This document shows positions 1 to 9,601 of a stretch of 64,000 nt of DNA, one piece after another (the stretch's first letter is position 1; every line of letters starts with the position of its first letter). The notes beneath the pieces are model-generated. The model was given only the letters and a program-made list of their open reading frames with translations. It ran no database searches and had not been told where the DNA came from. This stretch comes from Bacteroidota bacterium. Its GTDB lineage: Bacteria; Bacteroidota; Bacteroidia; Cytophagales; Cyclobacteriaceae. Location of the stretch: contig JAEYXN010000314.1 of NCBI GenBank assembly GCA_023431285.1, positions 28,836-92,835 of the forward strand, written 5' to 3'. Both the position numbers and the translations under genes were made by a program.

Positions 1-1630
1 AGCGAGGCCCTCCCGATTGATTGAGGCGCGACACCATTTCATCGAGAGCAGGTTTGAGACCGGCATGAATGAGCGTGTGCGGCATCAGGTTGAAAGCGAT
101 GCTTCTGAATTCATGATTGATCTGTTTCAGAAGTCCATCGGTGCGTTCGAGTACATCCAGCTTCTTTTCATCATCCCGCGCAGTGTTAATCTCCTCCAAC
201 GAGAGTCGCAAACTGGATATCCATTGACCCATTCCGTCATGCAAATCCCTTGCAAAACGTTTTCTCTCGTTTTCCTGCGATTCTATAGATGCCTTGATGA
301 GAGCCTCGCGCAATGAGATTTCATGTTCCTTGCGAGCTACATCCCGTTTTCGTGCTTCACGACCGCGAAGCAATAACACAATGATCACAATAAGAGCCAG
401 CGTAACCACTAACGCAGCAATGACTACTACGTCCCGTTGAATCCTTGTTTCCTTGCGCGCAAGCTCTGCATCTTGTAAAGCGATGGTCTGCTCTTTCTTA
501 TCGGTCTCGTACCTGACTTGCAAGGCGGCAACTTCTTTTCGCCCGGCTTCACTGATCAGGGAGTCCTTTACCGCAGCGTATTGTACGTGGGCATCGAGGC
601 TTCTCCGCCAGTCTCCATTCGCTTTGTAGAGTTCATACAGGTTAAGGTGAATCTTCCCTTCCTCGGGACGAACACCTTTTTTCTGAGCTGAATCCAGAGC
701 TTCCAGAAGATAACGTTCCGCAAGCGCATAGTTTCCCCGTTGCGTCTCTATTCGTCCCATCATATTCAGACTGGAGACCACACCGGAAAACTCACCGATC
801 TTTCTTCTCAAAGCCAACGCCTGCGCTGAATACCATTGAGCGCTGTCATAATTATTCTCCAGGGTATAAATCTCGGCCAGGTTGTTCTGCACCACTGCCA
901 GGCTCGTTGAATTACCCTTCTCTACAAGAAGCGCGAGTGCATGATGGTAAACTTTCTTCGCCTCGGGGTAGTTGCCTTTCCTAAAGTATATGTTGCCGGT
1001 ATTGATAAGGGAGGTCCCCATTTCTGCTGTGTTGCCGGTCTTTTGATGTTGCACAAAAGCCTGCTGGTAGTACTCAAGTGCCTTGTTAAGGTCGTTCTGA
1101 TACTCGTATACCGCTGCGACATTGTTCAACGCCTGGCCTATTCCCATAGGAATGTTAATCCCTTCATATAAGCGCAATGCCGCCAATTGATGGCGAAGTG
1201 CCTGCTCATATTCACCTTTCCGAAAGAATGAGCCACCAAGCTTTAGCTGAAGGCTCGCCACGCGGACGCTGTCTCCAAGAGATCTCCTGAGTGAAAGGGC
1301 CTCCCGCCAGTATGATGTCGCTTTGTCGTAGCTAGCTTTGTCATAATGCAGAAACGCGGCGTCACTGTAAACCTGTGCAAGTCCACTTATGAAGCCGAGC
1401 TTTCTGCCAAGTGCGATTCCCATTTCTCCAAACCTGAGCGCGGAGTCTTGGTCAACGACGCGATACTCGTAACACAGGTCTGCAAATGCGAGGACACCCA
1501 GCGTATCATTTGCATGACGTGCTGCAACCTTCCTCAGACTATCAAGCCGGTCTCTCAATTGAGGTTGTGCGAGGGAATAGAAACAACAAAGAACCAATAA
1601 GATCGTCAGACATCGGCGAGTCGGGCTCAT
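1..1630 (-). CDS. Sensor histidine kinase with TPR repeats (3' end outside window)
   Basis: I translated this frame by hand on the minus strand; it is open from ATG at 1630 to the window edge. It starts MSPTRRCLTILLVLCC, a signal peptide or membrane anchor. Several TPR-like helical repeats follow (for example ALEYYQQAFVQHQKTGNTAE and NNLAEIYTLENNYDSAQWY), then one transmembrane helix (VVVIAALVVTLALIVIIVLLL), a charged coiled coil, and a HisKA_3 dimerisation motif FARDLHDGMGQW whose His is the phosphoacceptor. The ATPase domain should lie beyond position 1. This is the NarL/NreB-type architecture common in Bacteroidota, with TPRs in place of a classical sensor. The response regulator gene lies 79 bp upstream on the same strand, so the two probably form one two-component system. 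The signal is unknown. Family call is secure; the C-terminus is not seen. Confidence 0.88.
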   Translation of the reverse strand, partial: MSPTRRCLTILLVLCCFYSLAQPQLRDRLDSLRKVAARHANDTLGVLAFADLCYEYRVVDQDSALRFGEMGIALGRKLGFISGLAQVYSDAAFLHYDKASYDKATSYWREALSLRRSLGDSVRVASLQLKLGGSFFRKGEYEQALRHQLAALRLYEGINIPMGIGQALNNVAAVYEYQNDLNKALEYYQQAFVQHQKTGNTAEMGTSLINTGNIYFRKGNYPEAKKVYHHALALLVEKGNSTSLAVVQNNLAEIYTLENNYDSAQWYSAQALALRRKIGEFSGVVSSLNMMGRIETQRGNYALAERYLLEALDSAQKKGVRPEEGKIHLNLYELYKANGDWRRSLDAHVQYAAVKDSLISEAGRKEVAALQVRYETDKKEQTIALQDAELARKETRIQRDVVVIAALVVTLALIVIIVLLLRGREARKRDVARKEHEISLREALIKASIESQENERKRFARDLHDGMGQWISSLRLSLEEINTARDDEKKLDVLERTDGLLKQINHEFRSIAFNLMPHTLIHAGLKPALDEMVSRLNQSGGPR

Positions 1631-1709
1631 ACGGCAGGTAGAGGTAGGGATATGAACATCAAGATGATCAATTTCTCCCTGATATTAAACTCCTGGAAGA
1701 AATAAAAAG

Positions 1710-2381
1710 CTAGATCAGATTATTGGCGTACGCAAATTTGATCAGGCCAACAAGGGAGTTAGTGCCTGTTTTTCGGAAGATGTTTTTCCGGTGTGTTTCA
1801 ACAGTCCGTTCGCTGATAAAAAGTTGCTCTGCTATCTCCTTGTTGGAATATTCCTTTGCGATGAGTTTCACTATTTCGCGTTCTCTGTCGGTAAGCAGTT
1901 TTCCTTCGTCGGGGTTATTCAGGTTCTGGATCAGTAGCTTATTGACATCGCTGCTGAGATAGATCTTCCCGGCCTGCACATCTTCTATGGCCTGAACAAG
2001 CTCGCGGTGGGAATCATTCTTCAGAACGAATCCATGGACTCCTGCTTTGAGAATCTCTTTCACGAGGTGCACTTCATTGTGCATGCTGAGAACAATGAGT
2101 CGCATATCAGGACGTATCCTGGTGATCGTATGAATCAAAGATAAACCATCCATCCCGGGCAGATTAAAGTCGGTGATGAGCAGATCAGCTTCTTCCCGCT
2201 CAAAATATTTGAGAGCGCTTTCCGCTGTCGAGAACGTTTTTTCTACTCGAAGACCTTCCTGCTTTTCCAAAAGACTTTTGATTCCATCCATCAGGATAGC
2301 ATGGTCATCAACAAGAACAACACGGGTGACCGTCATTCGCGGCTTAGGTTTGAAGAACTTAAAAATACCAGCGTTTTCCAT
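1710..2381 (-). CDS. LuxR/NarL-family response regulator
   Basis: The 223-residue protein has a receiver domain (about 17-135: VVLVDDH acidic pocket, phosphoacceptor Asp71 in LLITDFNLPGMDG, Lys in FVLKND) and a C-terminal LuxR-type helix-turn-helix (about 157-205, LTDREREIVKLIAKEYSNKEIAEQLFIS region). Length and order match the NarL family. The first ATG gives an atypical 15-residue leader (MENAGIFKFFKPKPR); the ATG at 2336 (MTVTRVVLVDDH) is an equally good start. It is transcribed just before the HisKA_3 sensor kinase and should be its partner. Being upstream of the kinase, it probably shares the promoter region next to the heptamer repeats at 2456-2718. Confidence 0.9.
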   Translation of the reverse strand: MENAGIFKFFKPKPRMTVTRVVLVDDHAILMDGIKSLLEKQEGLRVEKTFSTAESALKYFEREEADLLITDFNLPGMDGLSLIHTITRIRPDMRLIVLSMHNEVHLVKEILKAGVHGFVLKNDSHRELVQAIEDVQAGKIYLSSDVNKLLIQNLNNPDEGKLLTDREREIVKLIAKEYSNKEIAEQLFISERTVETHRKNIFRKTGTNSLVGLIKFAYANNLI

Positions 2382-2455
2382 TCACTACAAATAAAATAAT
2401 GAATGATGGGTCACGGTATCCGTGCTGGTGGGTATCATTCAGTAGCGCGTGACAC

Positions 2456-2490
2456 GTAGCAGGTAGCATGTAGCATGTAACAGGTAGGTG
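2456..2490 (+). repeat. Heptamer repeat GTARCAR, short array (locus A, left arm)
   Basis: Five consecutive 7-bp units are seen: GTAGCAG, GTAGCAT, GTAGCAT, GTAACAG and a degenerate GTAGGTG. They are the GTARCAR form on the plus strand. The array faces the longer YTGYTAC array at 2600-2718, so the two could pair as arms of a large imperfect hairpin. They lie between the divergent response-regulator and permease genes. Confidence 0.85.
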
Positions 2491-2599
2491 GCAGCATAGG
2501 ACATGCTCCAGGTATCATATTCCACCTAGTCCTACCCAGATTGATTTCAGCGGCAGGTAACATCGTGCCATAGGCATGAGCGCTTCTTGCTACGGCAGT

Positions 2600-2718
2600 T
2601 TGCTACTTGCTACTTGTTTCCTGTTACTTGCTCCCTGCTACTTGCTACCTGCTACTTGTTACCTGCTACTTGCTACTTGCTACTTGTTACCTGCTACCTG
2701 TTACTTGCTACCTGCCCC
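2600..2718 (-). repeat. Heptamer repeat YTGYTAC, 17-unit array (locus A, right arm)
   Basis: Seventeen back-to-back 7-bp units run without a phase break. Most are exactly YTGYTAC, with variation concentrated at positions 1 and 4 (T/C); a few units have one mismatch and the last is degenerate (CTGCCCC). On the minus strand this is GTARCAR. Because 7 is not a multiple of 3, all three plus-strand frames stay open and encode a heptapeptide-like CYLLPAT/CYLLLAT pattern. That is why a spurious open frame crosses the region. It lies 141 bp before the probable permease start. Confidence 0.92.
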
Positions 2719-2858
2719 TTCCGTGCCCGATTGCGGACACCCCTGTGCGATCCTGAATAGCAAGAAGGGGCATTCACCGCTGAATTTCCATGTATTGGGC
2801 TATTTTTTCCGGGCACGGATGTTGGCATCCACAGGTGATTTTAAACAAAATACCTCTT

Positions 2859-5285
2859 ATGCTGAAGAATTATGTCCTCATCGCTTTTCGCAACCTTCAG
2901 AAGCACAAGTCTTTTTCACTGATCAATATACTGGGGCTGTCTCTGGGACTTGCGTGTTGCCTTATGCTCACGCTCTATATCCAGGATGAGCTGAGCTATG
3001 ACAAGGATCTCAACAGAAAGGAAGATGTTTACCGGATCGTGACAGAGTTCGAAGGCGTCATTGGTTTCGACAAACTGGGGACAGCCTCACCTCCAATAGC
3101 CCTTGCGTTGGCAGAAGAGTTACCTGAAGTGGAAGCGGCGGCGCGTCTGCTTACCCCTCCCGGTACAAATCAAAACCTCATCAAGCATGGAGACAACGTC
3201 TTCTACATTTCTGATGGTTACCTCGGCGACTCAACTGTATTTGACGTCCTTACCTTTGACATAATCGAAGGTAACCCTTCCACCGCGCTGGAACATCCCA
3301 ATTCCATCGCTATCGCGGAATCTCTCTCTAAGAAACTCTTCGGAAACGAGTCTGCTCTCAATAAATCATTTCAACTCAGCCAGGGGAATGAATCATTTGA
3401 AGTGAAGGTTACTGCAGTGTACAAGGACAAGAAAAAGAGTGTAATCAGACCAAACTTCATCGTAAACATATACAGCGGCGGATTGGGTATGTATCTGCGG
3501 TCTCCCAATGCTAACAACGAATGGGCTGGACAAAACTTCGTGCCTTCTTACCTCAAGCTGGTACCGGGACACAACCGTGAGGAGGTAATCAGTAAAATGA
3601 ATGCCGTCCTCACCAAATACGGCGCTGAAAACATGAAGGCTCTCGGGATCAAGAAGAAGCTTTCCATCGAACCCGTCAAAGACATCTACCTGCATTCAGA
3701 TGTACAGCAAAGTCCGCGTATCAACGGGATCTACATCGTCGCGTCAATAGGGTTCTTCATACTTCTCCTGGCCTGTATCAACTTCATGAACCTTTCCACA
3801 GCGAAGGCAACAAAACGTGCCGCCGAAATAGGTGTGCGTAAAGTGCTGGGTGCATTTCGAAGCTCACTCATTTCCCAATTGCTCGGAGAAGCGATGATCC
3901 TGGTTTTGATCGCCGTTATCGTAAGCCTCGTGATCATTCAACTCGCCCTCCCCTGGTTCAATACGCTTACAGGAAAAGAGATCTCTTTAGGGTTGCTCAA
4001 CAACCTCCCATTCGTATTACTGGTAATCTCGATAGTAATTATTACCGGTGTTCTTGCAGGCAGTTATCCTGCATTCTATCTATCATCATTCAAACCCGCA
4101 AGTGTCCTCAAAGGACGCCCTTCGATGAGCAATGCCTCTGGAAAGTTGCGTCAGACACTTGTTGTATTCCAGTTTGTCATTGGTATCGGACTCGTTTGTT
4201 CCATGATCACTATTTCTCAACAAATGGAGTTTATGCGCAATAAGAATCTCGGATTTAACTCAGACGCAAAGGTGGTCATTCCGTTACGGACGGATAATGC
4301 GTTAAAAGCGTATCCTGTGTTGCAAAAGGAGGTTAGCAAGATACCAGGCGTTAAAGGTGTATCAGGAACCGATTACGTTCCGGGTTCTTATATCTTCAAC
4401 GATATGCCGCTTTACAAGCGCGGAGAAAACATGGACGTAGCCAAACTGCATCGCATCAACGTGGTAGATCACAACTACATGGAATTGCTGGGATTAAAGC
4501 TTGTGGCAGGAAGACAGTTTACAGATAATCGTGAGACCGACGGTGGATCAAAGATCATCGTGAACATGTCCTCGGTAAAAGAGCTTGGCCTCACTCCCGA
4601 AAAGGCTATCGGAGAAAAGTTGTACTTCGACTGGCAGGGAAACACAAGGGAATTTGAAGTGATCGGTGTTATGGAAGACTACCACCAGGTATCACTGAAG
4701 GAAAAGATCAATCCGATGGCGTTTCGCAGCCCAGCTATGGACGAATCATTCGCATATGCTGTACTGGACATTAAGACGGACCAGTTCTCTTCAGCGAAAG
4801 TCGCAGTAGAAGAAACCTGGAAATCGCTCGTGAACGATACACCGTTTGAGTTCCAGTTTCTCGATGAAAACATTCAGGAGCAATATTCAGAAGACAAGAA
4901 AGTGGCTGCAATCATTGGCACTTTCACGGTAATGGCAATGATAATTTCCTGTCTGGGCCTCTATGGATTGTCAACTTACATGACCGAACGCAGATTCCGT
5001 GAGATTGGTATCCGTAAAGTAATGGGCGCCAGCGTTAAAGATATTCTAAGGATAATGACCGGCGAGTTTATCAAGCTTGTTTTGATTGCTTTCGCTATTT
5101 CCATTCCGCTGGCGTGGTGGGGCATGACCAAATGGCTCGAGACCTTTGCTTACAGAATTGAGATCGGTGTGGTCGCGTTCCTTATTGCAGGTGGCGCCGC
5201 CGTCATCGTCGCGTTGATAACAGTAAGCATGGAATCATTCAGAGCAGCGACTACTGATCCTGTCAAGGCTTTGAAAGCTGATTAG
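2859..5285 (+). CDS. FtsX/MacB-type ABC transporter permease, 808 aa
   Basis: The open frame begins at 2790, but ATG 2859 gives the canonical start MLKNYVLIAFRNLQKHKSFS of this family, so I choose it. Order: transmembrane helix 1 (INILGLSLGLACCLMLTLYI), a MacB-like periplasmic domain, three helices (about residues 290-420), a second periplasmic domain, and three C-terminal helices holding the FtsX signature (RFREIGIRKVMGAS). The same REIGVRKVLGA-type motif appears in the first membrane half (AAEIGVRKVLGAF). This duplicated architecture of about 800 residues is typical of Bacteroidota permeases. No ABC ATPase gene is adjacent. A paralogue lies at 51378-53783. Substrate unknown; lipoprotein or peptide export is possible from family knowledge only. 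A bidirectional terminator follows. Confidence 0.9.
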   Translation: MLKNYVLIAFRNLQKHKSFSLINILGLSLGLACCLMLTLYIQDELSYDKDLNRKEDVYRIVTEFEGVIGFDKLGTASPPIALALAEELPEVEAAARLLTPPGTNQNLIKHGDNVFYISDGYLGDSTVFDVLTFDIIEGNPSTALEHPNSIAIAESLSKKLFGNESALNKSFQLSQGNESFEVKVTAVYKDKKKSVIRPNFIVNIYSGGLGMYLRSPNANNEWAGQNFVPSYLKLVPGHNREEVISKMNAVLTKYGAENMKALGIKKKLSIEPVKDIYLHSDVQQSPRINGIYIVASIGFFILLLACINFMNLSTAKATKRAAEIGVRKVLGAFRSSLISQLLGEAMILVLIAVIVSLVIIQLALPWFNTLTGKEISLGLLNNLPFVLLVISIVIITGVLAGSYPAFYLSSFKPASVLKGRPSMSNASGKLRQTLVVFQFVIGIGLVCSMITISQQMEFMRNKNLGFNSDAKVVIPLRTDNALKAYPVLQKEVSKIPGVKGVSGTDYVPGSYIFNDMPLYKRGENMDVAKLHRINVVDHNYMELLGLKLVAGRQFTDNRETDGGSKIIVNMSSVKELGLTPEKAIGEKLYFDWQGNTREFEVIGVMEDYHQVSLKEKINPMAFRSPAMDESFAYAVLDIKTDQFSSAKVAVEETWKSLVNDTPFEFQFLDENIQEQYSEDKKVAAIIGTFTVMAMIISCLGLYGLSTYMTERRFREIGIRKVMGASVKDILRIMTGEFIKLVLIAFAISIPLAWWGMTKWLETFAYRIEIGVVAFLIAGGAAVIVALITVSMESFRAATTDPVKALKAD

Positions 5286-5318
5286 ACTTTGAACTATTTC
5301 TGATCTTTCATAAAAACG

Positions 5319-5344
5319 AAGGGACTGCCATTGGACAGTCCCTT
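5319..5344. terminator. Bidirectional intrinsic terminator between convergent genes
   Basis: A perfect 9-bp stem (AAGGGACTG / CAGTCCCTT) encloses an 8-nt loop. It is followed by CTTATTT on the plus strand and preceded by TAAAAACG, which gives a U-run in minus-strand transcripts. It sits between the permease stop (5285) and the RND pump stop (5368). Confidence 0.8.
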
Positions 5345-5367
5345 CTTATTTAAACGCATGCTAACAC

Positions 5368-8300
5368 TTACACTTCCAGTGTCTGATATTTTTTAGCTTT
5401 CTCTTCGTTCACCAGTCCCGTTTTCACAAGAAGTCTGTCGACTAGCTGGTACACGACAGGCACTACGACAAGGGTAAGGATCGTTGAGCTTACAAGCCCG
5501 CCAATGATTGCCCATGCAAGACCATTCTTCCATGCTGCACCCGCACCGGATGCCAGCGCCACGGGAAGCATACCTACCACCATCGCGATCGTGGTCATCA
5601 ACACAGGACGCAGACGTTCCTTCGTTGCTTCGAGAAGCGCATCTATTGTCGGGAGACCTTTCGCTTTCAGGTGGTTCGTAAAGTCCACGACAAGGATGGC
5701 GTTCTTGGCAACTAAACCGATGAGCATGATGATCCCCAGTATGGTAAAAATACTCAAGGTGTGACCGGATAATGCCAGCGCCCAGAGAGCACCGATCATT
5801 GCCAGTGGTATCGAGAACAGCACCACAAAAGGATAGATAAAGTTATCGTACAGCGCCACCATGATCAGATACACAAGGAGGATGGAGGCCATGAAAGCGA
5901 AACCTAACTGAGCGAATGACTCTTCCTGGTTCTCCTGGTTACCGCCGAAAGTCACTGCAACACCCGCAGGCTTGTCAACGCTATCGAGAATGGTCTTAAG
6001 CTCTGATGCTACCTCTCCTGAGGAACGTCCAAGCAATTGAGCATTGATGTTCACGGAAGTGATCCTGTTGTATCGCTCAAGTCTTGACGGGCCTGAGCTT
6101 TCTTTTACTTCAGCGAACTGATCCAGCCGTATTTGCTGACCGAACTTATTCATGAAGGACAGTGACTTAATATCATTTACACTACGGCGGTCATATTCGT
6201 CAAACCTCACGTTGATATCATATTCATTTTCTCCCTGACGGAACTTCGCATCGGAGTTTCCATTGAAAGCGAACTGCATAGTTGCGCCCACTGTCTGAAG
6301 GTCGAGGCCAAGCTCAGCCATTTTTCTTCGATCTGTGCTGACGACAACCTCCGGGCTGCCGCTTTCCACAGAAAGCATAACCTCCTGGGTTCCCTCAACT
6401 TTCTCAACCCTTTGACGGAGTGATTCAGCAAAGCTCATCACGGTATCGTAGGCAGGACCGGTCACTATGAGTTGGATCGGCGCCTGGTTTGCAGTACCCA
6501 GAAGTGACACAGGTGTCGCTTTTACTTTAACGCCAGGAAACCTTTCCATGATCTCGTTCTTCAGCAACACACCATAGATGTCCGAGCTTTCATTCCTTTC
6601 GTCAACAGGAACCAACTTCACGTTGATCTCCGACTTATATGCAGTTCCCTGCGATGAGCCCATACCGCTTTCGCTGCTCTGCCCTACTGATGTGAATATT
6701 GAAACCACCTCCTGCTTGGAGGCAACATACTCCTCCACATGACGGGTCATTACATTGTTCTGGTCAACCGAGGTCTTCTTGGGATATTCAAGGACGAGGA
6801 TAAACTCGCCCCGGTCACCCTGAGCCACAAACTCAGATCCGATGAAACCCGCTATTACCAATGCAAGTGATCCAAAGAATAGCACTATAGCAGAAAGAAT
6901 CGTTACTGCGCGGTGAGCGAGAGCCCACTTCAGAAGACTTTGGATCCATGCTCCGAAACGATCGAGACCTGTTTCAAAACCAAGAATGATACGTCCGAAG
7001 AAGTTATCCTTTGAGATATGTTCAAGCTTTCCGAACCTTGAATAAAGGAAAGGAACCATTGTAAATGATACGAGCAGTGAAAGTAATGTCGCAATTACCA
7101 CAACAATGGAGAACTGCTTCATGATGTTGGATATAAGTCCGGTTGTCAACGCGATAGGGAGAAACACCACCACGATTACGAGTGTAATCGAGACAACGGT
7201 AAAACCGATCTCCTTCACACCGTCATAGGCTGCCTGCACACGGTTCTTACCCATCTCCATGTGCCGGTATATATTTTCAATCACCACGATCGCATCGTCA
7301 ACCAGGATCCCCACAACGAGTGAAAGCCCCAGGAGCGACATAAGATTGAGCGTAAATCCGAACATAGACATCCCGATAAAGGTTGCCACAAGTGACAGCG
7401 GGATCGCGACCATTACGATGACCGCGTTGCGGAAAGAGTGCAGGAACAGAAGCATGATTGCTGCTACGAGAATCACCGCGAGTATAAGATCGTGGATTAC
7501 CGCATCCGCAGCTTCCAATGTATATTCCGAAGAATCCTGCGCAATTGTAAACTTGAGGTTATTGCCTTCATAGATCTTTTCAAGTTTGGCAAGCTCTTCA
7601 CGAACAAGTTCGCTCACCTGAACCGCGTTTGCATCCGACTGCTTCTGTATGGATATCCCTATTGAGTTTTGAAGGTCGATACGGTTTACAAGAGTTGTCT
7701 CTTTCTTGGTATCCTGAACTTCCGCCACATCGGACAGACGCACCGGGCCTCCGTTGACATTGGATGCCACTACAAGGTTTCTCAGGTCATCGAGATTAGC
7801 GTATTTCCCTGCGAGCCTCACCAGTACCTGTTCATCCTGAGTTCTGATCTTCCCTGTCGGGAAATCCAGGTTTGATGATTCTATCAGCTGTACGAGCTGC
7901 GGCAATGAAAGGCGATACGCCTTAAGCTTCTCGTTACTCACGTTGACACGTATCTCGCGTTCTTCCCCACCAATGAGATTAGTCTGGGCCACACCGGCGA
8001 TCTTGGCGATGTTCGGACGAATACGTTGCTCAACCAGGTCATATAATTCTGTACCATTCATCGCGGCAGAAACACCGAGACGGATGATAGGCATGTCATC
8101 AAACGAGAACTTTCCAAGAGAGGGGCTCAGCACATCTTCAGGAAGCGTCGCCAAAGTAGCGTTCACTTTACGTTGAGCATCCTGTAACGCAAGGTCAACG
8201 TTCGCATCCGGGTTCAGCTCAACGACCACAACGGCAATTCCTTCATAGGATGTCGCCGTGATCTTCTTGACGTTCTCCATTGAGGAAACCGCATTCTCCA

Positions 8301-8499
8301 GTTCTTTGGTCACTGTGTTTTCCACTTCCTGCGGAGATGCTCCCGGGTACATCGCGGTTACGGTTACCACCGGCGCGCTGAACTTCGGCAAAAGCTCGTA
8401 ACTCAGATTCCGATAGCTTGTCAACCCGAGGAAAGTCAGGATGATAAAGAGCACCAGAATGATCGAGGGTCTTTTTATTGATACTTCTGTAATTTTCAT
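5368..8499 (-). CDS. RND multidrug efflux inner-membrane transporter (AcrB/HAE1-like)
   Basis: The 1043-residue protein starts MKITEVSIKRPSIILVLFII, typical of RND pumps, and has the full 12-helix layout with two large periplasmic loops. The proton-relay Asp pair is present at 401-402 (GILVDDAIVVIENI), and the TM10 Lys is present in GLVAKNAILVVDF. Length matches AcrB-type pumps. It is the last gene of a TetR - TolC-like - adaptor - pump operon, 24 bp after the adaptor, so the complete tripartite system is encoded together. Sequence divergence from proteobacterial AcrB and the single-adaptor Bacteroidota arrangement leave the substrate unresolved (drugs, bile-like compounds or fatty acids). 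Confidence 0.95.
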   Translation of the reverse strand: MKITEVSIKRPSIILVLFIILTFLGLTSYRNLSYELLPKFSAPVVTVTAMYPGASPQEVENTVTKELENAVSSMENVKKITATSYEGIAVVVVELNPDANVDLALQDAQRKVNATLATLPEDVLSPSLGKFSFDDMPIIRLGVSAAMNGTELYDLVEQRIRPNIAKIAGVAQTNLIGGEEREIRVNVSNEKLKAYRLSLPQLVQLIESSNLDFPTGKIRTQDEQVLVRLAGKYANLDDLRNLVVASNVNGGPVRLSDVAEVQDTKKETTLVNRIDLQNSIGISIQKQSDANAVQVSELVREELAKLEKIYEGNNLKFTIAQDSSEYTLEAADAVIHDLILAVILVAAIMLLFLHSFRNAVIVMVAIPLSLVATFIGMSMFGFTLNLMSLLGLSLVVGILVDDAIVVIENIYRHMEMGKNRVQAAYDGVKEIGFTVVSITLVIVVVFLPIALTTGLISNIMKQFSIVVVIATLLSLLVSFTMVPFLYSRFGKLEHISKDNFFGRIILGFETGLDRFGAWIQSLLKWALAHRAVTILSAIVLFFGSLALVIAGFIGSEFVAQGDRGEFILVLEYPKKTSVDQNNVMTRHVEEYVASKQEVVSIFTSVGQSSESGMGSSQGTAYKSEINVKLVPVDERNESSDIYGVLLKNEIMERFPGVKVKATPVSLLGTANQAPIQLIVTGPAYDTVMSFAESLRQRVEKVEGTQEVMLSVESGSPEVVVSTDRRKMAELGLDLQTVGATMQFAFNGNSDAKFRQGENEYDINVRFDEYDRRSVNDIKSLSFMNKFGQQIRLDQFAEVKESSGPSRLERYNRITSVNINAQLLGRSSGEVASELKTILDSVDKPAGVAVTFGGNQENQEESFAQLGFAFMASILLVYLIMVALYDNFIYPFVVLFSIPLAMIGALWALALSGHTLSIFTILGIIMLIGLVAKNAILVVDFTNHLKAKGLPTIDALLEATKERLRPVLMTTIAMVVGMLPVALASGAGAAWKNGLAWAIIGGLVSSTILTLVVVPVVYQLVDRLLVKTGLVNEEKAKKYQTLEV

Positions 8500-8523
8500 G
8501 ATTCGGTTTGGGATGAATTCCCT

Positions 8524-9582
8524 TTATTTCAAAACGGTCACTTTAGATCCATCGCGAAGGTTGATGTGACCACTGGTCACAACCTTATCGCCAACACTCA
8601 ATCCTTCTTTGATTTCAACAGCATCTGCATACTGCGCACCCGCCACTACGTCTTTAAGGACAACGGAATCTGCGGTCAGCACATATACCTGCGCGTCGCT
8701 CACACTTCCTATGATGGCAGCACGGGGAATCAGCAGACCTTCCTCGCCATTGGGTAGTTCAAACGTTGCGCGACCATACATTCCGGCACGCAGTGGTCTG
8801 TCCTTGACGTTCGTAATCTCCAACTCCACCGGGAAGTTGAGGTTCGCATCTGCTTTGGCTCCGACAAATTTCACCTTAGCCTGATAAGAGACGCCGGGAT
8901 AAACATCGGCTACAGCCGAAACAGACTTGATGTTGCTGATTGATAGTACCTGACGTTCAGGGACGTTTACTGTCATTGTCAACTTGTTGGTGTCGACAAT
9001 TTCAAACATATCCTTCCCTGCTGAGACAAAAGATCCTTCTTCTACGGAGCGTTTGTTCACATAGCCCGCAAAGGGAGCGCGAATAAAACTGTCAGCAAGC
9101 TTCTTGCGCGCAGTCACCACACGTGCTTCCGCGTTTACATAGTTCAGGTTCACTTCATCCAGCTGTGCCTGTGTCACTCCACCGGAAGTCAACAGTCTTT
9201 CGTACCGGGCCTTATCGGTAGCGAGCTTCTGAAGAGTAGCTTCCGCTGATTTGAGATCTGCTTCAATGGTTGCATAGTCTATCCTGGCCAGCAATTGACC
9301 TTTCGAAACAAACTGGCCTTCATCTGCATTGATAGAGATTACTTTGCCAGCGACCTCAGTAACGACGGTGATCTCTTTCGATGGAGTAAATGTTCCCGTT
9401 GCTGCGAAAGAACCACCAATGTTCTCCACTGTCACTTCTGCCACGCGGACAGGAGTTGTTGTATTAACCTTCTTCGCAAGCTCAGCCTCCTGCCGGGTTT
9501 TGTCCTTGTTTCCTTTCAGAATAAAAGCAGCTCCGGCAATTGCCGCGATAACAATAAGGACGGTGATAATTGTACGTTTCAT
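8524..9582 (-). CDS. RND efflux periplasmic adaptor (membrane fusion protein)
   Basis: The 352-residue protein has an N-terminal signal anchor (MKRTIITVLIVIAAIAGAAFIL), a biotinyl-lipoyl-like half (ITVVTEVAGKVISINADEGQFVSKGQLLARID), a helical hairpin (about 105-165), the second lipoyl half (IRAPFAGYVNKRSVEEGSFV), a beta-barrel domain and a membrane-proximal domain. The start lacks a lipobox Cys, so it is anchored by the helix rather than by lipid. It lies 19 bp after the outer-membrane factor gene and 24 bp before the pump gene, as expected for the link between them. Confidence 0.94.
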   Translation of the reverse strand: MKRTIITVLIVIAAIAGAAFILKGNKDKTRQEAELAKKVNTTTPVRVAEVTVENIGGSFAATGTFTPSKEITVVTEVAGKVISINADEGQFVSKGQLLARIDYATIEADLKSAEATLQKLATDKARYERLLTSGGVTQAQLDEVNLNYVNAEARVVTARKKLADSFIRAPFAGYVNKRSVEEGSFVSAGKDMFEIVDTNKLTMTVNVPERQVLSISNIKSVSAVADVYPGVSYQAKVKFVGAKADANLNFPVELEITNVKDRPLRAGMYGRATFELPNGEEGLLIPRAAIIGSVSDAQVYVLTADSVVLKDVVAGAQYADAVEIKEGLSVGDKVVTSGHINLRDGSKVTVLK

Positions 9583-9601
9583 TTTATTTATGTGCTATCA
9601 G

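Noticed and set aside
2576..2989. A 137-codon plus-strand frame with MSASCYGSLLLATCFLLLAP-like composition
   Set aside because: It is the translation of YTGYTAC heptamers followed by out-of-frame permease sequence. Low-complexity CYLLPAT repeats come from a 7-bp period, not from a protein.
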